Source of the DNA: Jatrophihabitans sp035642535
GTDB lineage: Bacteria; Actinomycetota; Actinomycetes; Mycobacteriales; Jatrophihabitantaceae
NCBI GenBank assembly: GCA_035642535.1
Contig: DASQSE010000052.1
Span: 1 to 64,000, forward strand
Direction: 5' to 3'
Length of the DNA stretch: 64,000 nucleotides
Shown piece after piece: positions 9,022 through 18,661 of this stretch. The notes below the pieces were generated by a model, which saw nothing but the letters and a program-made list of their open reading frames with translations, was not told where the DNA came from and did no database searches. Each line of letters begins with the position of its first letter. Positions within the stretch are counted from its first letter, which is position 1. The position numbers and the translations under genes are program-made.

Positions 9022-10674
9022 GTGACTCCGGCAGAACTGGCCGCCCTCGTCCGCGACTGCGTCGCCGCTGCGATCGACGCGGGCGAGTTCGCGGGCAGTG
9101 CGCCGGCCGACGTCGTCATCGAACGACCGAAGAACCCGGAGCACGGCGACTACGCCACGAACATCGCGATGCGGCTGGCGAAGGGCGCTGGTCGGCCGGC
9201 TCGTGATATCGCCGAGCTGATCGCCGCCCGGCTGCGCGAGTCCGAGGGCGTCGCGAAGGTCGAGGTCGCGGGGCCGGGCTTCCTCAACATCAGCCTCGCG
9301 ACCGCAGCGCTCGGCGCCGTCGCTCGCCAGATCGTCCAAGCCGGTGCGGAGTACGGCCGGTCCGTCGAGCTCGCCGGGCAGCAGATCAACCTCGAGTTCG
9401 TCTCGGCGAATCCGACCGGGCCTGTCCATCTCGGCCACGCCCGATGGGCGGCGCTCGGCGACAGCCTGCACCGGCTGCTCGAGGCGGCCGGAGCGGCGGT
9501 CGCTGCCGAGCACTACATCAACGACTTCGGTTCGCAGATGGCGAAGTTCGGTGAGTCGCTATATGCCGTCGCGCAGGACCGACCAGTGCCTGAGGACGGC
9601 TATCACGGCGAGGACGTTCCGGACGTCGCCAAACGCGTCCTCGACGCCAACCCGGGCGTACTCGACCTGCCCGCGGACGAAGCGCTGGTCGTCTTCGCCC
9701 GCACCGGCGAACAACTCATGATCGACGCCCAGCAGGAGTCGCTGGGCCGGTTCCGTGTCGAGTTCGACGTCTGGTTCTCCGAGCGCTCGCTGCACGAGAG
9801 CGGCGAGGTCGAGGCGGCACTCGAGCGGCTGCGCGAGCAGGGCCACACTTACGAGCAGGACGGCGCCGTCTGGCTGCGCACCACGGACTTCGGCGACGAC
9901 CGCGACCGCGTGCTCGTGCGACGGACGGGCGAGAAGACCTACTTTGCCTCCGACGCCGCCTACTACCTCGACAAGCGGGGCCGCGGCTTCGACCGCTGCG
10001 TGTACATGCTGGGCGCCGATCACCATGGCTACGTCGGCCGGCTCAAGACGATTGTCGCCTGCGCCGGCGACGACCCGGATCAGACGATCGAGGTGCTGAT
10101 CGGCCAGCTGGTGAAGCTGGTGCGCAACGGCGAAGAGGTGCGCATGTCCAAGCGCGCCGGCAACCTCGTGACGCTGGACGACTTCGTGGATCTCGTCGGC
10201 GCGGATGCCGGCCGCTATTCGCTGGCCCGGTGGTCGGCGGACACCCCGCTGACGCTCGACATCACCGAGATCACGAAGCGGTCGAACGACAACCCGGTAT
10301 TCTACGTGCAGTACGCACACGCGCGCACGTGCAATGCGAAGCGCAACGCCGAATCCGTCGGCATCGGGCTGGACGTGTTCGTCCCGGAATCGCTGACCAG
10401 CCCGTTCGAGGCCACCCTGCTCACCGCGCTCGGCGAGTTCCCGCGGGTGATCGCCGCCGCGGCCGAGCTGCGTGCGCCGCATCGGGTGGCGCGCTACCTC
10501 GAGGATCTCGCGGCCGCCTACCACCGCTGGTACGACGAGTGCCGGATCATCCCGCAAGGTGACGACCCGATCACCGACGTCAATCGCAGCAGGGCCTGGG
10601 TCAACGACGCCACCCGCATCGTGCTCGCCAACGGGCTCGGGTTGCTCGGCGTCAGCGCGCCTGATCGGATGTAG
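9022..10674 (+). CDS. argS: Arginyl-tRNA synthetase
   Basis: The 550-residue class I aminoacyl-tRNA synthetase charges tRNA-Arg. It has the N-terminal Add-1 tRNA-recognition domain (about 1-110), the HIGH-equivalent signature in VSANPTGPVHLGHARWAAL (about 125-143), a KMSK-equivalent in EVRMSKRAGNLVTL, and a C-terminal DALR anticodon-binding helical domain ending LGLLGVSAPDRM. Length is typical. The start is GTG. It heads the lysA-hom-thrC-thrB row, an order common in actinobacteria, with only 6 bases before lysA, which indicates cotranscription. Confidence 0.97.
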   Translation: MTPAELAALVRDCVAAAIDAGEFAGSAPADVVIERPKNPEHGDYATNIAMRLAKGAGRPARDIAELIAARLRESEGVAKVEVAGPGFLNISLATAALGAVARQIVQAGAEYGRSVELAGQQINLEFVSANPTGPVHLGHARWAALGDSLHRLLEAAGAAVAAEHYINDFGSQMAKFGESLYAVAQDRPVPEDGYHGEDVPDVAKRVLDANPGVLDLPADEALVVFARTGEQLMIDAQQESLGRFRVEFDVWFSERSLHESGEVEAALERLREQGHTYEQDGAVWLRTTDFGDDRDRVLVRRTGEKTYFASDAAYYLDKRGRGFDRCVYMLGADHHGYVGRLKTIVACAGDDPDQTIEVLIGQLVKLVRNGEEVRMSKRAGNLVTLDDFVDLVGADAGRYSLARWSADTPLTLDITEITKRSNDNPVFYVQYAHARTCNAKRNAESVGIGLDVFVPESLTSPFEATLLTALGEFPRVIAAAAELRAPHRVARYLEDLAAAYHRWYDECRIIPQGDDPITDVNRSRAWVNDATRIVLANGLGLLGVSAPDRM

Positions 10675-10680
10675 CCACCC

Positions 10681-12087
10681 ATGAGCAGAAACGCGCACCC
10701 GGCCGGGCCGCGACATGGCGGCGTGCTCCCGGAGCCGCCGCCGTCGCACGCACCGGCCGACCCGAACGCGCTGGATCCGGCGATCTGGCCCACCACCGCG
10801 CGCCGGGTCGACGGCGTGCTGCACCTCGGCGGCGCGTCCGTCAACTCGCTGGCCCGCGAGCACGGCACGCCGGCGCTGTTCCTGGACGAGGAGGACGTGC
10901 GGGCCCGGGCGCGCGCCTACGTCAGCGCGTTCCCGGACGTCGACGTGTACTACGCCGGCAAGGCGTTTCTGTGCACGGCATTGGCGCGCTGGATCGCCGA
11001 AGAGGGACTCGGCCTGGATGTCTGCAGCGGGGGCGAGCTTGCCGTCGCCGTGGCCGCCGAGTTCCCGACCGAGCGCATCGGGCTGCACGGCAACAACAAG
11101 TCGATCTACGAGTTGCGGCGGGCCGTCGAGGTCGGTGTCGGGCACGTCATCGTCGACTCGTTCGAGGAGATCCGCCGGCTTGCCGAGATCGCGGCCGCGG
11201 CGGGGCGGCGGCAGCGCGTGCTGGTCCGCGTCACTGTCGGCGTCGAGGCGCACACCCACGAGTTCATCGCCACCGCGCACGAGGACCAGAAGTTCGGCTT
11301 CTCGATCCGGGACGGAGCAGCAGCCGAAGCGGTGGCTGCCGTGCTCGCCAGGCCATCGCTCGAGCTCGCCGGACTCCACTCGCACATCGGCTCACAGATC
11401 TTCGAGACGGCCGGCTTCGAGGTCGCCGCGCACCGCGTCGTCGGACTGGCTGCCGCGGTCCGCGACGTGCACGGCGTCCAGATCGACGAGATCAACCTCG
11501 GCGGCGGGCTGGGCATCGCGTACGTGCCCGGCGACGACCCGGAATCCCCCAAGCAGATCATCGAACGGCTCAACGGGATCGTCGAGTCCGAGTGCGCTGC
11601 GGTGGGGCTGGCCATGCCGCAGCTCTCGGTCGAGCCGGGCCGCGCGGTCGTCGGGCCGAGCGGGATCACCGTCTACGAGGTCGGCACGGTCAAGGACGTG
11701 ACGCTCGACGGCGGCCATACCCGCAGGTATATCTCGGTCGACGGCGGGATGAGCGACAACATCCGCACCGCGCTGTATGACGCCGTCTACACCTGCGTGC
11801 TCGCGAATCGTTCGTCGCGCGAGGCGCCGGTGTTGAGCCGGGTCGTCGGCAAGCACTGCGAGAGCGGCGACGTCGTCGTCCGCGACACCTGGCTGCCCGG
11901 CGACATCCGCCCCGGCGACCTGATCGCGGTGGCCGCGACCGGTGCGTACTGCCGCAGCATGGCGAACAACTACAACTATGTGCCGCGCCCGCCGGTGGTC
12001 GCGGTGCGCGAGGGCGCCGCGCAGGTGATCGTGCGCCGCGAAACCGAGTCGGATCTCCTCGCGCTCGACCCCGGAGTGGCCCGATGA
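10681..12087 (+). CDS. lysA: Diaminopimelate decarboxylase
   Basis: The 468-residue PLP enzyme makes L-lysine from meso-diaminopimelate, the last step of lysine synthesis. It is a fold-III alanine-racemase-like barrel plus a C-terminal Greek-key domain. The PLP lysine is Lys94 in YYAGKAFLCT. Other landmarks are LHSHIGSQIFE, the glycine-rich NLGGGLGIAY, and the active-site Cys in GKHCESGDVV. About 40 extra N-terminal residues precede the core, as in actinobacterial homologues. It overlaps hom by four bases (ATGA), showing translational coupling. Confidence 0.97.
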   Translation: MSRNAHPAGPRHGGVLPEPPPSHAPADPNALDPAIWPTTARRVDGVLHLGGASVNSLAREHGTPALFLDEEDVRARARAYVSAFPDVDVYYAGKAFLCTALARWIAEEGLGLDVCSGGELAVAVAAEFPTERIGLHGNNKSIYELRRAVEVGVGHVIVDSFEEIRRLAEIAAAAGRRQRVLVRVTVGVEAHTHEFIATAHEDQKFGFSIRDGAAAEAVAAVLARPSLELAGLHSHIGSQIFETAGFEVAAHRVVGLAAAVRDVHGVQIDEINLGGGLGIAYVPGDDPESPKQIIERLNGIVESECAAVGLAMPQLSVEPGRAVVGPSGITVYEVGTVKDVTLDGGHTRRYISVDGGMSDNIRTALYDAVYTCVLANRSSREAPVLSRVVGKHCESGDVVVRDTWLPGDIRPGDLIAVAATGAYCRSMANNYNYVPRPPVVAVREGAAQVIVRRETESDLLALDPGVAR

Positions 12088-13382
12088 CGCAGGCGTTGAA
12101 GGTGGCGCTGCTGGGGTGCGGCGTCGTGGGGTCGCAGGTGGTGCGGTTGCTCGACGAGCACGCCACCGATCTCGCCGCGCGCATCGGCGCCCCGCTCGAA
12201 CTCGCCGGCATCGCGGTGCGCCGCCCGGCTCGGCATCCGGAGGTGCCGACGCACCTGCTCACCACCGACTCCGCGTCGCTGGTTGCGCGCGCGGACGTCG
12301 ACCTTGTCGTCGAGGTCATCGGCGGCATCGAGCCCGCCCGCACGCTGCTGCTCGACGCGCTCGAAGGCGGCAAGAGCGTCGTCACCGCCAACAAAGCGCT
12401 GCTCGCCGACGACGGCGCAACGCTGCACGACACCGCCGCGAAGGCGGGCGTCGATCTCTATTACGAGGCCGCGGTGGCCGGCGCAATCCCGCTGCTGCGC
12501 CCGCTGCGCGAATCACTCGCGGGCGACCGCATCACCCGCGTGCTGGGCATCGTCAACGGCACCACGAACTTCATCCTCTCGCGCATGGACGCCACCGGCG
12601 CCGGCTTCGACGAGGCGCTGGCCGAGGCGACGGCGCTCGGCTACGCCGAGGCCGACCCGACCGCTGATGTCGACGGCTACGACGCCGCGGCCAAGGCGGC
12701 GATTCTCGCCGGGCTCGCGTTCCACACCCGCGTGACGATGGCCGACGTGCATCGGGAAGGCATCGGTGAGATCACCGCCGCTGACATCGCGAGCGCGCAG
12801 GCGATCGACTGCACCGTCAAGCTGCTCGCGATCTGCGAGCGGGTGCAAGGCGCGGGCGGCGAGCAGGTGTCGGTGCGCACCCATCCGGCGATGATCCCGC
12901 GCTCGCACCCGCTGGCCGGTGTGGGCGACGCGTTCAACGCCGTGTTCGTCGAGGCCGATGCGGCCGGGTCGCTGATGTTCTACGGACGCGGTGCCGGCGG
13001 GCCGCCGACGGCGAGCGCAGTGCTCGGTGATCTCGTCGCCGTGGCGCGGCACCGCGTCAACGGCAGCCGCGGCGCCGGCGAGAGCGTCTACGCCGATCTG
13101 CCCGTGCAGCCGATCGGCGAGGTGTCCACGCGGTACCACGTCTCGCTGGACGTCAACGATGAGCCGGGCGTGCTGGCCCAGGTCGCCGCGGGGTTCGCCG
13201 AGCAGGGCGTCAGCATCCAGACCGTCCGGCAGGAGGGGCGTGGCGACGCCGCGACACTCGTGCTCGTGACCCACTCGGCAACCGACGCCGCGCTGCACGC
13301 CACCGTGCAGAAGCTCGCCGGTCTGCCCTTCGTGCGGCGCACCGCCGGAGTGTTGCGCGTCGAGGGCATGGCAGGCGACTAA
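12084..13382 (+). CDS. hom: Homoserine dehydrogenase
   Basis: The 432-residue enzyme reduces aspartate semialdehyde to homoserine, the branch point to threonine and methionine. An N-terminal Rossmann domain (LLGCGVVGSQVVRLL) is followed by the homoserine dehydrogenase catalytic domain with GGIEPA, VTANKALLA and NGTTNFIL. A C-terminal ACT domain starts near residue 350 (HVSLDVNDEPGVLAQVAAGF), which suggests feedback inhibition by threonine. The ATG overlaps the lysA stop. The thrC start follows two bases after its stop. Confidence 0.97.
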   Translation: MTQALKVALLGCGVVGSQVVRLLDEHATDLAARIGAPLELAGIAVRRPARHPEVPTHLLTTDSASLVARADVDLVVEVIGGIEPARTLLLDALEGGKSVVTANKALLADDGATLHDTAAKAGVDLYYEAAVAGAIPLLRPLRESLAGDRITRVLGIVNGTTNFILSRMDATGAGFDEALAEATALGYAEADPTADVDGYDAAAKAAILAGLAFHTRVTMADVHREGIGEITAADIASAQAIDCTVKLLAICERVQGAGGEQVSVRTHPAMIPRSHPLAGVGDAFNAVFVEADAAGSLMFYGRGAGGPPTASAVLGDLVAVARHRVNGSRGAGESVYADLPVQPIGEVSTRYHVSLDVNDEPGVLAQVAAGFAEQGVSIQTVRQEGRGDAATLVLVTHSATDAALHATVQKLAGLPFVRRTAGVLRVEGMAGD

Positions 13383-13384
13383 CC

Positions 13385-14443
13385 GTGGCCGCGTGGAGGG
13401 GAGTGATCGACGCCTATCGCGCGCGGCTGCCGGTCACCGACACCACGCCGGTGGTCACCCTCTACGAGGGCGGGACGCCCCTGCTGCCCGCGCGCGAGCT
13501 GTCCGCGCGCACCGGTTGCGAGGTCTACCTCAAGGTCGAGGGCGCCAACCCGACCGGGTCGTTCAAGGATCGCGGCATGACCGTCGCGATCTCCAAGGCG
13601 GCGGAGGAGGGCGCGCAGGCGGTCATCTGCGCCTCGACCGGCAACACGTCGGCGAGCGCGGCGGCCTACGCAGTGCGCTCCGGGATGACCTGCGCGGTAC
13701 TCGTGCCGCAAGGCAAGATCGCGCTCGGCAAGATGGCGCAGGCGCTGGTGCACGGCGCGAAGCTGCTCCAGGTCGACGGCAGCTTCGACGACTGCCTCGA
13801 ACTGGCCCGCAAGCTGGCCGTCGACTACCCGGTCGCGCTGGTCAACTCCGTCAACCCGTACCGGCTTCAGGGGCAGAAGACGGCCGCCTTCGAGGTGTGC
13901 GATGTGCTCGGCCGAGCCCCCGACGTCCACTGCATCCCGGTCGGCAACGCCGGGAACATCACCGCCTACTGGATGGGGTACCAGGAGTACGCGCACGAGG
14001 GCGTCACCGCGTCGAAACCGCGGATGTTCGGCTTTCAGGCGGCCGGCGCCGCGCCGATCGTGCTCGGCCACCCGGTGGCGAAACCGGTGACGATCGCGAC
14101 CGCCATCCGGATCGGGAATCCGGCGTCGTGGGCGTTCGCCGAGCAGGCCCGCGACGAGTCGGGCGGATTGATCGACGCCGTCACCGACAAGCAGATCCTC
14201 GAGGCCTATCGGCTGGTTGCGCGCCGCGAGGCGGTCTTCGTCGAGCCGGCGTCCGCCGCGAGCGTCGCCGGGCTGCTCGCCACCGCCGCGGACGGCCGGT
14301 TGCCGGTGGGGTCGACCGTCGTGTGCACGGTGACCGGCAACGGCTTGAAGGATCCGGAGTGGGCGATCTCCGGCGCACCCAAGCCGATCACCGCCCCGGT
14401 CGACGCGCACGCCGCCGCCGCCGCGCTGAAACTCGTCGATTGA
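13385..14443 (+). CDS. thrC: Threonine synthase
   Basis: The 352-residue fold-II PLP enzyme converts O-phosphohomoserine to threonine. The PLP lysine is Lys61 in NPTGSFKDRGM. The phosphate-cradle and cofactor-contact motifs ASTGNTSASAA and PVGNAGNITAYW are present. The short form lacks the long N-terminal extension of the yeast type, as expected for actinobacteria. The start is GTG, two bases after the hom stop, in the same operon. Identification is unambiguous. Confidence 0.97.
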   Translation: MAAWRGVIDAYRARLPVTDTTPVVTLYEGGTPLLPARELSARTGCEVYLKVEGANPTGSFKDRGMTVAISKAAEEGAQAVICASTGNTSASAAAYAVRSGMTCAVLVPQGKIALGKMAQALVHGAKLLQVDGSFDDCLELARKLAVDYPVALVNSVNPYRLQGQKTAAFEVCDVLGRAPDVHCIPVGNAGNITAYWMGYQEYAHEGVTASKPRMFGFQAAGAAPIVLGHPVAKPVTIATAIRIGNPASWAFAEQARDESGGLIDAVTDKQILEAYRLVARREAVFVEPASAASVAGLLATAADGRLPVGSTVVCTVTGNGLKDPEWAISGAPKPITAPVDAHAAAAALKLVD

Positions 14444-14485
14444 GAGCCCGCCGAGCCGTGCCGGTCAACGCGGACGGGCGGCGGC

Positions 14486-15388
14486 GTGACTGAGTTCGTC
14501 GACGGGTCGGTACGGGTGCGTGTCCCCGCCACCTGCGCCAACCTCGGCCCCGGCTTCGATGCGCTCGGACTCGCCCTCGGCCTGCATGACGAGGTGCGCG
14601 CGCGTGTCACGACGGGCGAATCGACGGTCGCGATCGAGGGGGAGGGCGCCGAATCCGTCGCGCGCGACGAGTCGCATCTGGTGCTGCGCGCAATGCGCCG
14701 AACGTTCGGCGTGCTGGGCGACCTGCCCGAGGGCGTCGCGCTGGAGTGCCGCAACCAGATCCCGCACGGCCGTGGCCTGGGTTCGTCTGCGGCCGCGATC
14801 GTCGCAGGCATCCTGCTGGCCCGCGGCCTCGCCGTGGACGGGCCGCAGCGGCTGCCCGACGGCGAGATGCTGGCGCTGGCCGCGGAGTTCGAAGGGCACC
14901 CGGACAACGTCGCCCCCTGTCTACTAGGCGGCCTCACGATCGCCTGGATCCACGGCACCGCGCACGCGGTGCGCCGCGACATCGACCTCTCCGTCGTCCC
15001 AGTCGTATTGATACCGCCGTTCGCCGCGTCGACCGAGATGGCCCGCGGCCTGCTCCCCGAGCAGGTGCCGCACCCGGACGCCGCCCAGAACGCGGGCCGC
15101 GCAGCCCTGCTCGTCGCCGCGCTCACCGGCACCCCACAGGCGCTGTTCGACGCGACCGAGGATCTGCTGCATCAGGCGTATCGCGCTCCGGCGATGCCCG
15201 AAAGCGCGGAGTTGGTTCAGGCGCTGCGCGCGGAACGCCTGCCTGCGGTGATCTCGGGGGCCGGGCCGACCGTCCTCGTCCTGGCGCGCGGCGAGACCGA
15301 GGCGGAGGCCGCGATCGCCCACACGCCGGAGGGTTGGACGGGTCGCACGCTGCCCGTCGACCCGGCCGGAGCGCACCTTCTGCGGTAA
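14486..15388 (+). CDS. thrB: Homoserine kinase
   Basis: The 300-residue GHMP-family kinase phosphorylates homoserine for ThrC. It shows motif 1 (VPATCANLGPGFD), the ATP-binding motif 2 (PHGRGLGSSAAAIVAG) and C-terminal motif 3 (AVISGAGPTVLVLA). The chosen GTG start directly precedes TEFVDGSVRVRVPATCAN, which fits family N-termini. The 42-base gap after thrC is the largest in the argS-thrB row but is still compatible with one transcript. It is the last biosynthetic gene before rho. Confidence 0.96.
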   Translation: MTEFVDGSVRVRVPATCANLGPGFDALGLALGLHDEVRARVTTGESTVAIEGEGAESVARDESHLVLRAMRRTFGVLGDLPEGVALECRNQIPHGRGLGSSAAAIVAGILLARGLAVDGPQRLPDGEMLALAAEFEGHPDNVAPCLLGGLTIAWIHGTAHAVRRDIDLSVVPVVLIPPFAASTEMARGLLPEQVPHPDAAQNAGRAALLVAALTGTPQALFDATEDLLHQAYRAPAMPESAELVQALRAERLPAVISGAGPTVLVLARGETEAEAAIAHTPEGWTGRTLPVDPAGAHLLR

Positions 15389-15673
15389 TCTTGGAACAGA
15401 GCAGGGCGTGCCGGTGTTGCTGCCAATATCCGGAGCGTCTACGCTCTTGAAGGTCAGCACGGCCCGATTACGTCGGAGTCCGCGCCACTCCCACTGAAGA
15501 TCCGTTGCCGCCGACACGGATCAGTGACAGTGCGCTGACGTTCACCAGACTTCCCGGCGCTCGCCGGGAGACCGGATTCGACCGGAGCACACGCTCGAAT
15601 CCGACGCATTTGCGGCGCTGCTGCGCCCATTGCTGTACGCAGCGCGTCGACACCTTCGAAAGGTGCGAGAACC
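15389..15673 (+). promoter_or_regulatory. rho leader region with two strong stem-loops
   Basis: The 285 bases between thrB and rho contain no convincing gene. Two perfect inverted repeats stand out: TCCCGGC (15552-15558) with GCCGGGA (15563-15569), loop GCTC; and GGATTCGA (15574-15581) with TCGAATCC (15595-15602), 13-base loop. They lie 70-120 bases before the rho start. Bacterial rho is often autoregulated through its leader, so a role in premature termination is possible. That role is inference. Confidence 0.5.
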
Positions 15674-17494
15674 TTGACAGACATCCAAGAGCAGCCGCTG
15701 CCCAATGCGGATGCGCCATCCGCCACCGCGGATGCCCCGCGATCGGAGCGCACGGCTGCCGCCCCGTCCGAGGCGTCCGGCCCGGGGGCACGCAGCACGT
15801 CCAAGAGCCGTGGCGGCTCCCTTTCCGCCAAGTTGCTGCCCGAGTTGCAGCAGATCGCGGGCGGGCTGGGCATCAACACGACCAAGATGAAGAAGAGCGA
15901 CCTCGTCGCCGCAATCCAGGCGGCGCGGTCTGCGAACGGATCTGCCGACGCCGGGGACTCCTCGGCGCGCGCCGAGGGCGGCGAGCGGCAGCGCCCGCCA
16001 CGCCACGAGCGTTCCGCCAAGCCGGAATCGGCCGCCGCGCCCACCGAGGAGAGCGCCGCGCCCGCCGCCGAGCAGCGCGACCGCAACCGGTCCGAGCAGC
16101 GCCAGCAGGGCGAGCAGCGCCAGCAGGGCGAGCAGCGCGACGGCGACCAGCGTCAGCAGGACCGCTCCCGCAGCCAGAACCAGCAGGGCGGCGGCGACTC
16201 CCGGCAGCGCGACGACGATGACTACGACGGCAGCAGCCGCAGCCGGCGCAGTCGCCGCTACCGCGACCGCCGCAGCCGCAGTCGTTCGAGCGGTGGCGGT
16301 GGCGGTGGAGGTGGCGGGCAGAGCGGCGCCGACACCGAGCCGAGTGTCAGCGAGGACGACGTCCTCGTCCCCGTCGCCGGCGTCATCGATTGCATCGAGG
16401 AGAAGAACACCTGGTTCATCCGCACGGAGGGCTTCTACTCGAGCACGAACGACGTCTACGTCGCCAACTCCTTCGTGCGCCGCTTCGAGTTGCGGCGTGG
16501 TGACGCGGTCACCGGCGCCGTTCGGCAGCCGCGGGAAGGCGAGCGGCGCGAGAAGTACAACCCGCTGGTGCGGCTGGACACCGTCAACGGCCTCGAGCCG
16601 GACGCGGCCAAGGGACGCGTCGAGTTCACCAAGCTCGTCCCGCTCTACCCGCAGCAGCGGCTGCGCCTCGAGACCGAGCCGCACCTGCTGACCACTCGCG
16701 TGATCGACCTCGTGATGCCGATCGGCAAGGGCCAGCGTGCGCTCATCGTCTCGCCGCCCAAGGCCGGTAAGACGATGGTGCTGCAGGCGCTTGCCAAGTC
16801 GATCGCCACGAACAATCCCGAGTGCCACCTGATGGTCGTCCTCGTCGACGAGCGACCGGAAGAGGTCACCGACATGCAGCGGTCGGTGAAGGGCGAGGTC
16901 ATCGCCTCGACCTTCGATCGCCGGCCGCAGGACCACACGGCTGTCGCCGAGCTGTCGATCGAGCGCGCCAAGCGCCTCGTCGAGATGGGACACGACGTGG
17001 TCGTGCTGCTCGACTCGATCACCCGCCTCGGCCGCGCGTACAACCTCGCGGCGCCGGCGAGCGGCCGCATCCTGTCCGGCGGTATCGATTCGACCGCGCT
17101 GCATCTGCCGAAGCGCTTCCTCGGCGCGGCGCGCAACATCGAGAACGGCGGGTCGCTGACGATCATCGCCACCGCGCTGGTCGAGACCGGCTCGCAGGGC
17201 GACCAGGTGATCTTCGAGGAGTACAAGGGCACCGGCAACGCCGAGCTGCGCCTCGACCGCAAGATCGCGGACAAGCGGGTATGGCCGGCCGTCGATGTCG
17301 ACCAGTCCTCCACTCGCAAGGAGGAGCTCCTGCTCTCCCCGGACGAGCTGGCGGTCACCATCAAGCTGCGCCGGGTGCTGCACGCGCTCGAGCCGCAGCA
17401 GGCGATCGACCTGTTGCTCGACCGGCTGCGCAAGACGCGCACGAACATCGAGTTCCTCATGCAGATCGCGAAGACCACGCCCGGCCAGGACTAA
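15674..17494 (+). CDS. rho: Transcription termination factor Rho, actinobacterial long form
   Basis: The 606-residue RNA-dependent helicase terminates transcription. The N-terminal Rho_N helix bundle (about 45-80: LLPELQQIAGGLGI, KSDLVAAIQAA) is split from the RNA-binding domain by a disordered insertion of about residues 90-225. That insertion contains Gln/Arg repeats (QRQQGE twice), an Arg/Ser tract and a run of glycines. The ATPase core begins after VPVAGVIDCI, with Walker A PPKAGKT near residue 362 and VVLLDSITRLGRAYN. The start appears to be TTG at 15674, preceded by GAAAGG. Long basic insertions are typical of high-GC actinobacterial Rho. Confidence 0.96.
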   Translation: MTDIQEQPLPNADAPSATADAPRSERTAAAPSEASGPGARSTSKSRGGSLSAKLLPELQQIAGGLGINTTKMKKSDLVAAIQAARSANGSADAGDSSARAEGGERQRPPRHERSAKPESAAAPTEESAAPAAEQRDRNRSEQRQQGEQRQQGEQRDGDQRQQDRSRSQNQQGGGDSRQRDDDDYDGSSRSRRSRRYRDRRSRSRSSGGGGGGGGGQSGADTEPSVSEDDVLVPVAGVIDCIEEKNTWFIRTEGFYSSTNDVYVANSFVRRFELRRGDAVTGAVRQPREGERREKYNPLVRLDTVNGLEPDAAKGRVEFTKLVPLYPQQRLRLETEPHLLTTRVIDLVMPIGKGQRALIVSPPKAGKTMVLQALAKSIATNNPECHLMVVLVDERPEEVTDMQRSVKGEVIASTFDRRPQDHTAVAELSIERAKRLVEMGHDVVVLLDSITRLGRAYNLAAPASGRILSGGIDSTALHLPKRFLGAARNIENGGSLTIIATALVETGSQGDQVIFEEYKGTGNAELRLDRKIADKRVWPAVDVDQSSTRKEELLLSPDELAVTIKLRRVLHALEPQQAIDLLLDRLRKTRTNIEFLMQIAKTTPGQD

Positions 17495-17500
17495 CGCACT

Positions 17501-18658
17501 GTGCCGGACGTGCCCGGCCTCAACGCCGTGCTCTCCGCCGAAGGTTGGCCGTACGCGTCGTCCGGCTCGGTCGCTCCGGACGACCCGGGGCGCTTCCAGG
17601 CGCTGTTCGGGCGCGATTCGCTGATCGTCGGGCTGCAGCTGCTTCCGGTGCGGCCAGACATCGCGGCTGCGGCCTTGCGCGCGCTGGCTCAGCGTCAGGG
17701 GCGGCGGACCGATCCGGCGACACAGGAGGAGCCCGGCAAGATCGGGCACGAGTTCCGGGACGCACCACCCGCGGCGTTCGTCGCCGCAGGTTGGCCGAGC
17801 CGTGGCGAGTTCCGCTACTTCGGCACGGCCGATGCGACGTGCTGGTTCCTCGTCCTGCTCGACGCCGCCCGCGATGAGCAGCTCGTCAGAGAACTTGACG
17901 GTGCCTGGCGGGCGGCCGCGTCCTGGCTACGTGACCAGCTTGATCGCGGCGGCGGGTTGCTGCGCCATGGCCCGGGCAGCCAGACCGGCGGACTGACCCA
18001 GCAGGGCTGGCGCGACACCAACGACCCGCTGATCGACCAGGGCGGCGTGCTGCGCCCGGACGGGACCGTCCCGCGCCCGCCGCTGGCCGACGCGGATACC
18101 CAGGCGGTCACGGTGGCTGCGATTCGCGCGCTCACCAGGCTCGCTCCGGACGAGGACTGGGCCGACCGGCTAGCGATGATCCGCCGGCTGATCACCCGTC
18201 ACTTCGTGCCCGACGTCGTCATGCTCGACGCGGACGGGCCGATAGCCGGACCCGGCTCGCAGCTCGGTTGGCTGCTCTGGGCCGACGCCATCGAGCCCGA
18301 GGCCGTCGAGGTGGTTGCCGACCGGCTCTGCGACCCGAACATCGCCACGCCGTTCGGGCTGCGCACGCTGGCGAGCTCGTCGCCGGTGTTCGACCCGATG
18401 GCCTATCACCGCGGCCCGGTGTGGCCGTTCGACAACTGGCTCGGCTGGGGCGGGCTGCGCGCGGCCGGCAGGTTGCGCGAGGCCGAGGCGATTCGGCTCG
18501 GCGTGCTGAGTGCTGTCGAGCAGCTCGGCGGCTTCCCGGAGCTCTACGCAGTGACGTTGGACGGCGCGCTGGCCCGGGTACCGATCGCGAACCACGTTCA
18601 GGCCTGGACGGTCGGCGCGGTGTGGGCCCTGCAGCACGACTGGGACGGCCGCCGCTAG
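17501..18658 (+). CDS. Cytosolic six-hairpin glycosidase (amylo-1,6-glucosidase/GH15-like)
   Basis: The 385-residue protein begins with GTG six bases after rho. It has an (alpha/alpha)6-barrel feel, with motifs typical of debranching and GH15/GH63-like enzymes: FGRDSLIVGLQLLP near the N-terminus, GTADATCWFLVLLD, GLTQQGWRDTNDPLID and YHRGPVWPFDNWLGWGG. Acidic residues in GWRDTND and the C-terminal FPELYAV region would be catalytic candidates. There is no signal peptide. The linkage specificity cannot be told. It may process sugars imported by the island's ABC system. It converges with the flavoprotein gene, 3 bases between stops. Confidence 0.75.
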   Translation: MPDVPGLNAVLSAEGWPYASSGSVAPDDPGRFQALFGRDSLIVGLQLLPVRPDIAAAALRALAQRQGRRTDPATQEEPGKIGHEFRDAPPAAFVAAGWPSRGEFRYFGTADATCWFLVLLDAARDEQLVRELDGAWRAAASWLRDQLDRGGGLLRHGPGSQTGGLTQQGWRDTNDPLIDQGGVLRPDGTVPRPPLADADTQAVTVAAIRALTRLAPDEDWADRLAMIRRLITRHFVPDVVMLDADGPIAGPGSQLGWLLWADAIEPEAVEVVADRLCDPNIATPFGLRTLASSSPVFDPMAYHRGPVWPFDNWLGWGGLRAAGRLREAEAIRLGVLSAVEQLGGFPELYAVTLDGALARVPIANHVQAWTVGAVWALQHDWDGRR

Positions 18659-18661
18659 CCG

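Noticed and set aside
9559..11385. Long minus-strand frame of 608 codons opposite argS and lysA
   Set aside because: It is antisense to two well-identified genes and has low-complexity composition rich in Arg, Gly, Asp and Val typical of high-GC shadows.
15542..17749. Long minus-strand frame of 735 codons opposite rho
   Set aside because: Antisense to the unmistakable rho gene. The hydrophobic Ala/Leu stretches mirror its repetitive insertion and are not a membrane protein.
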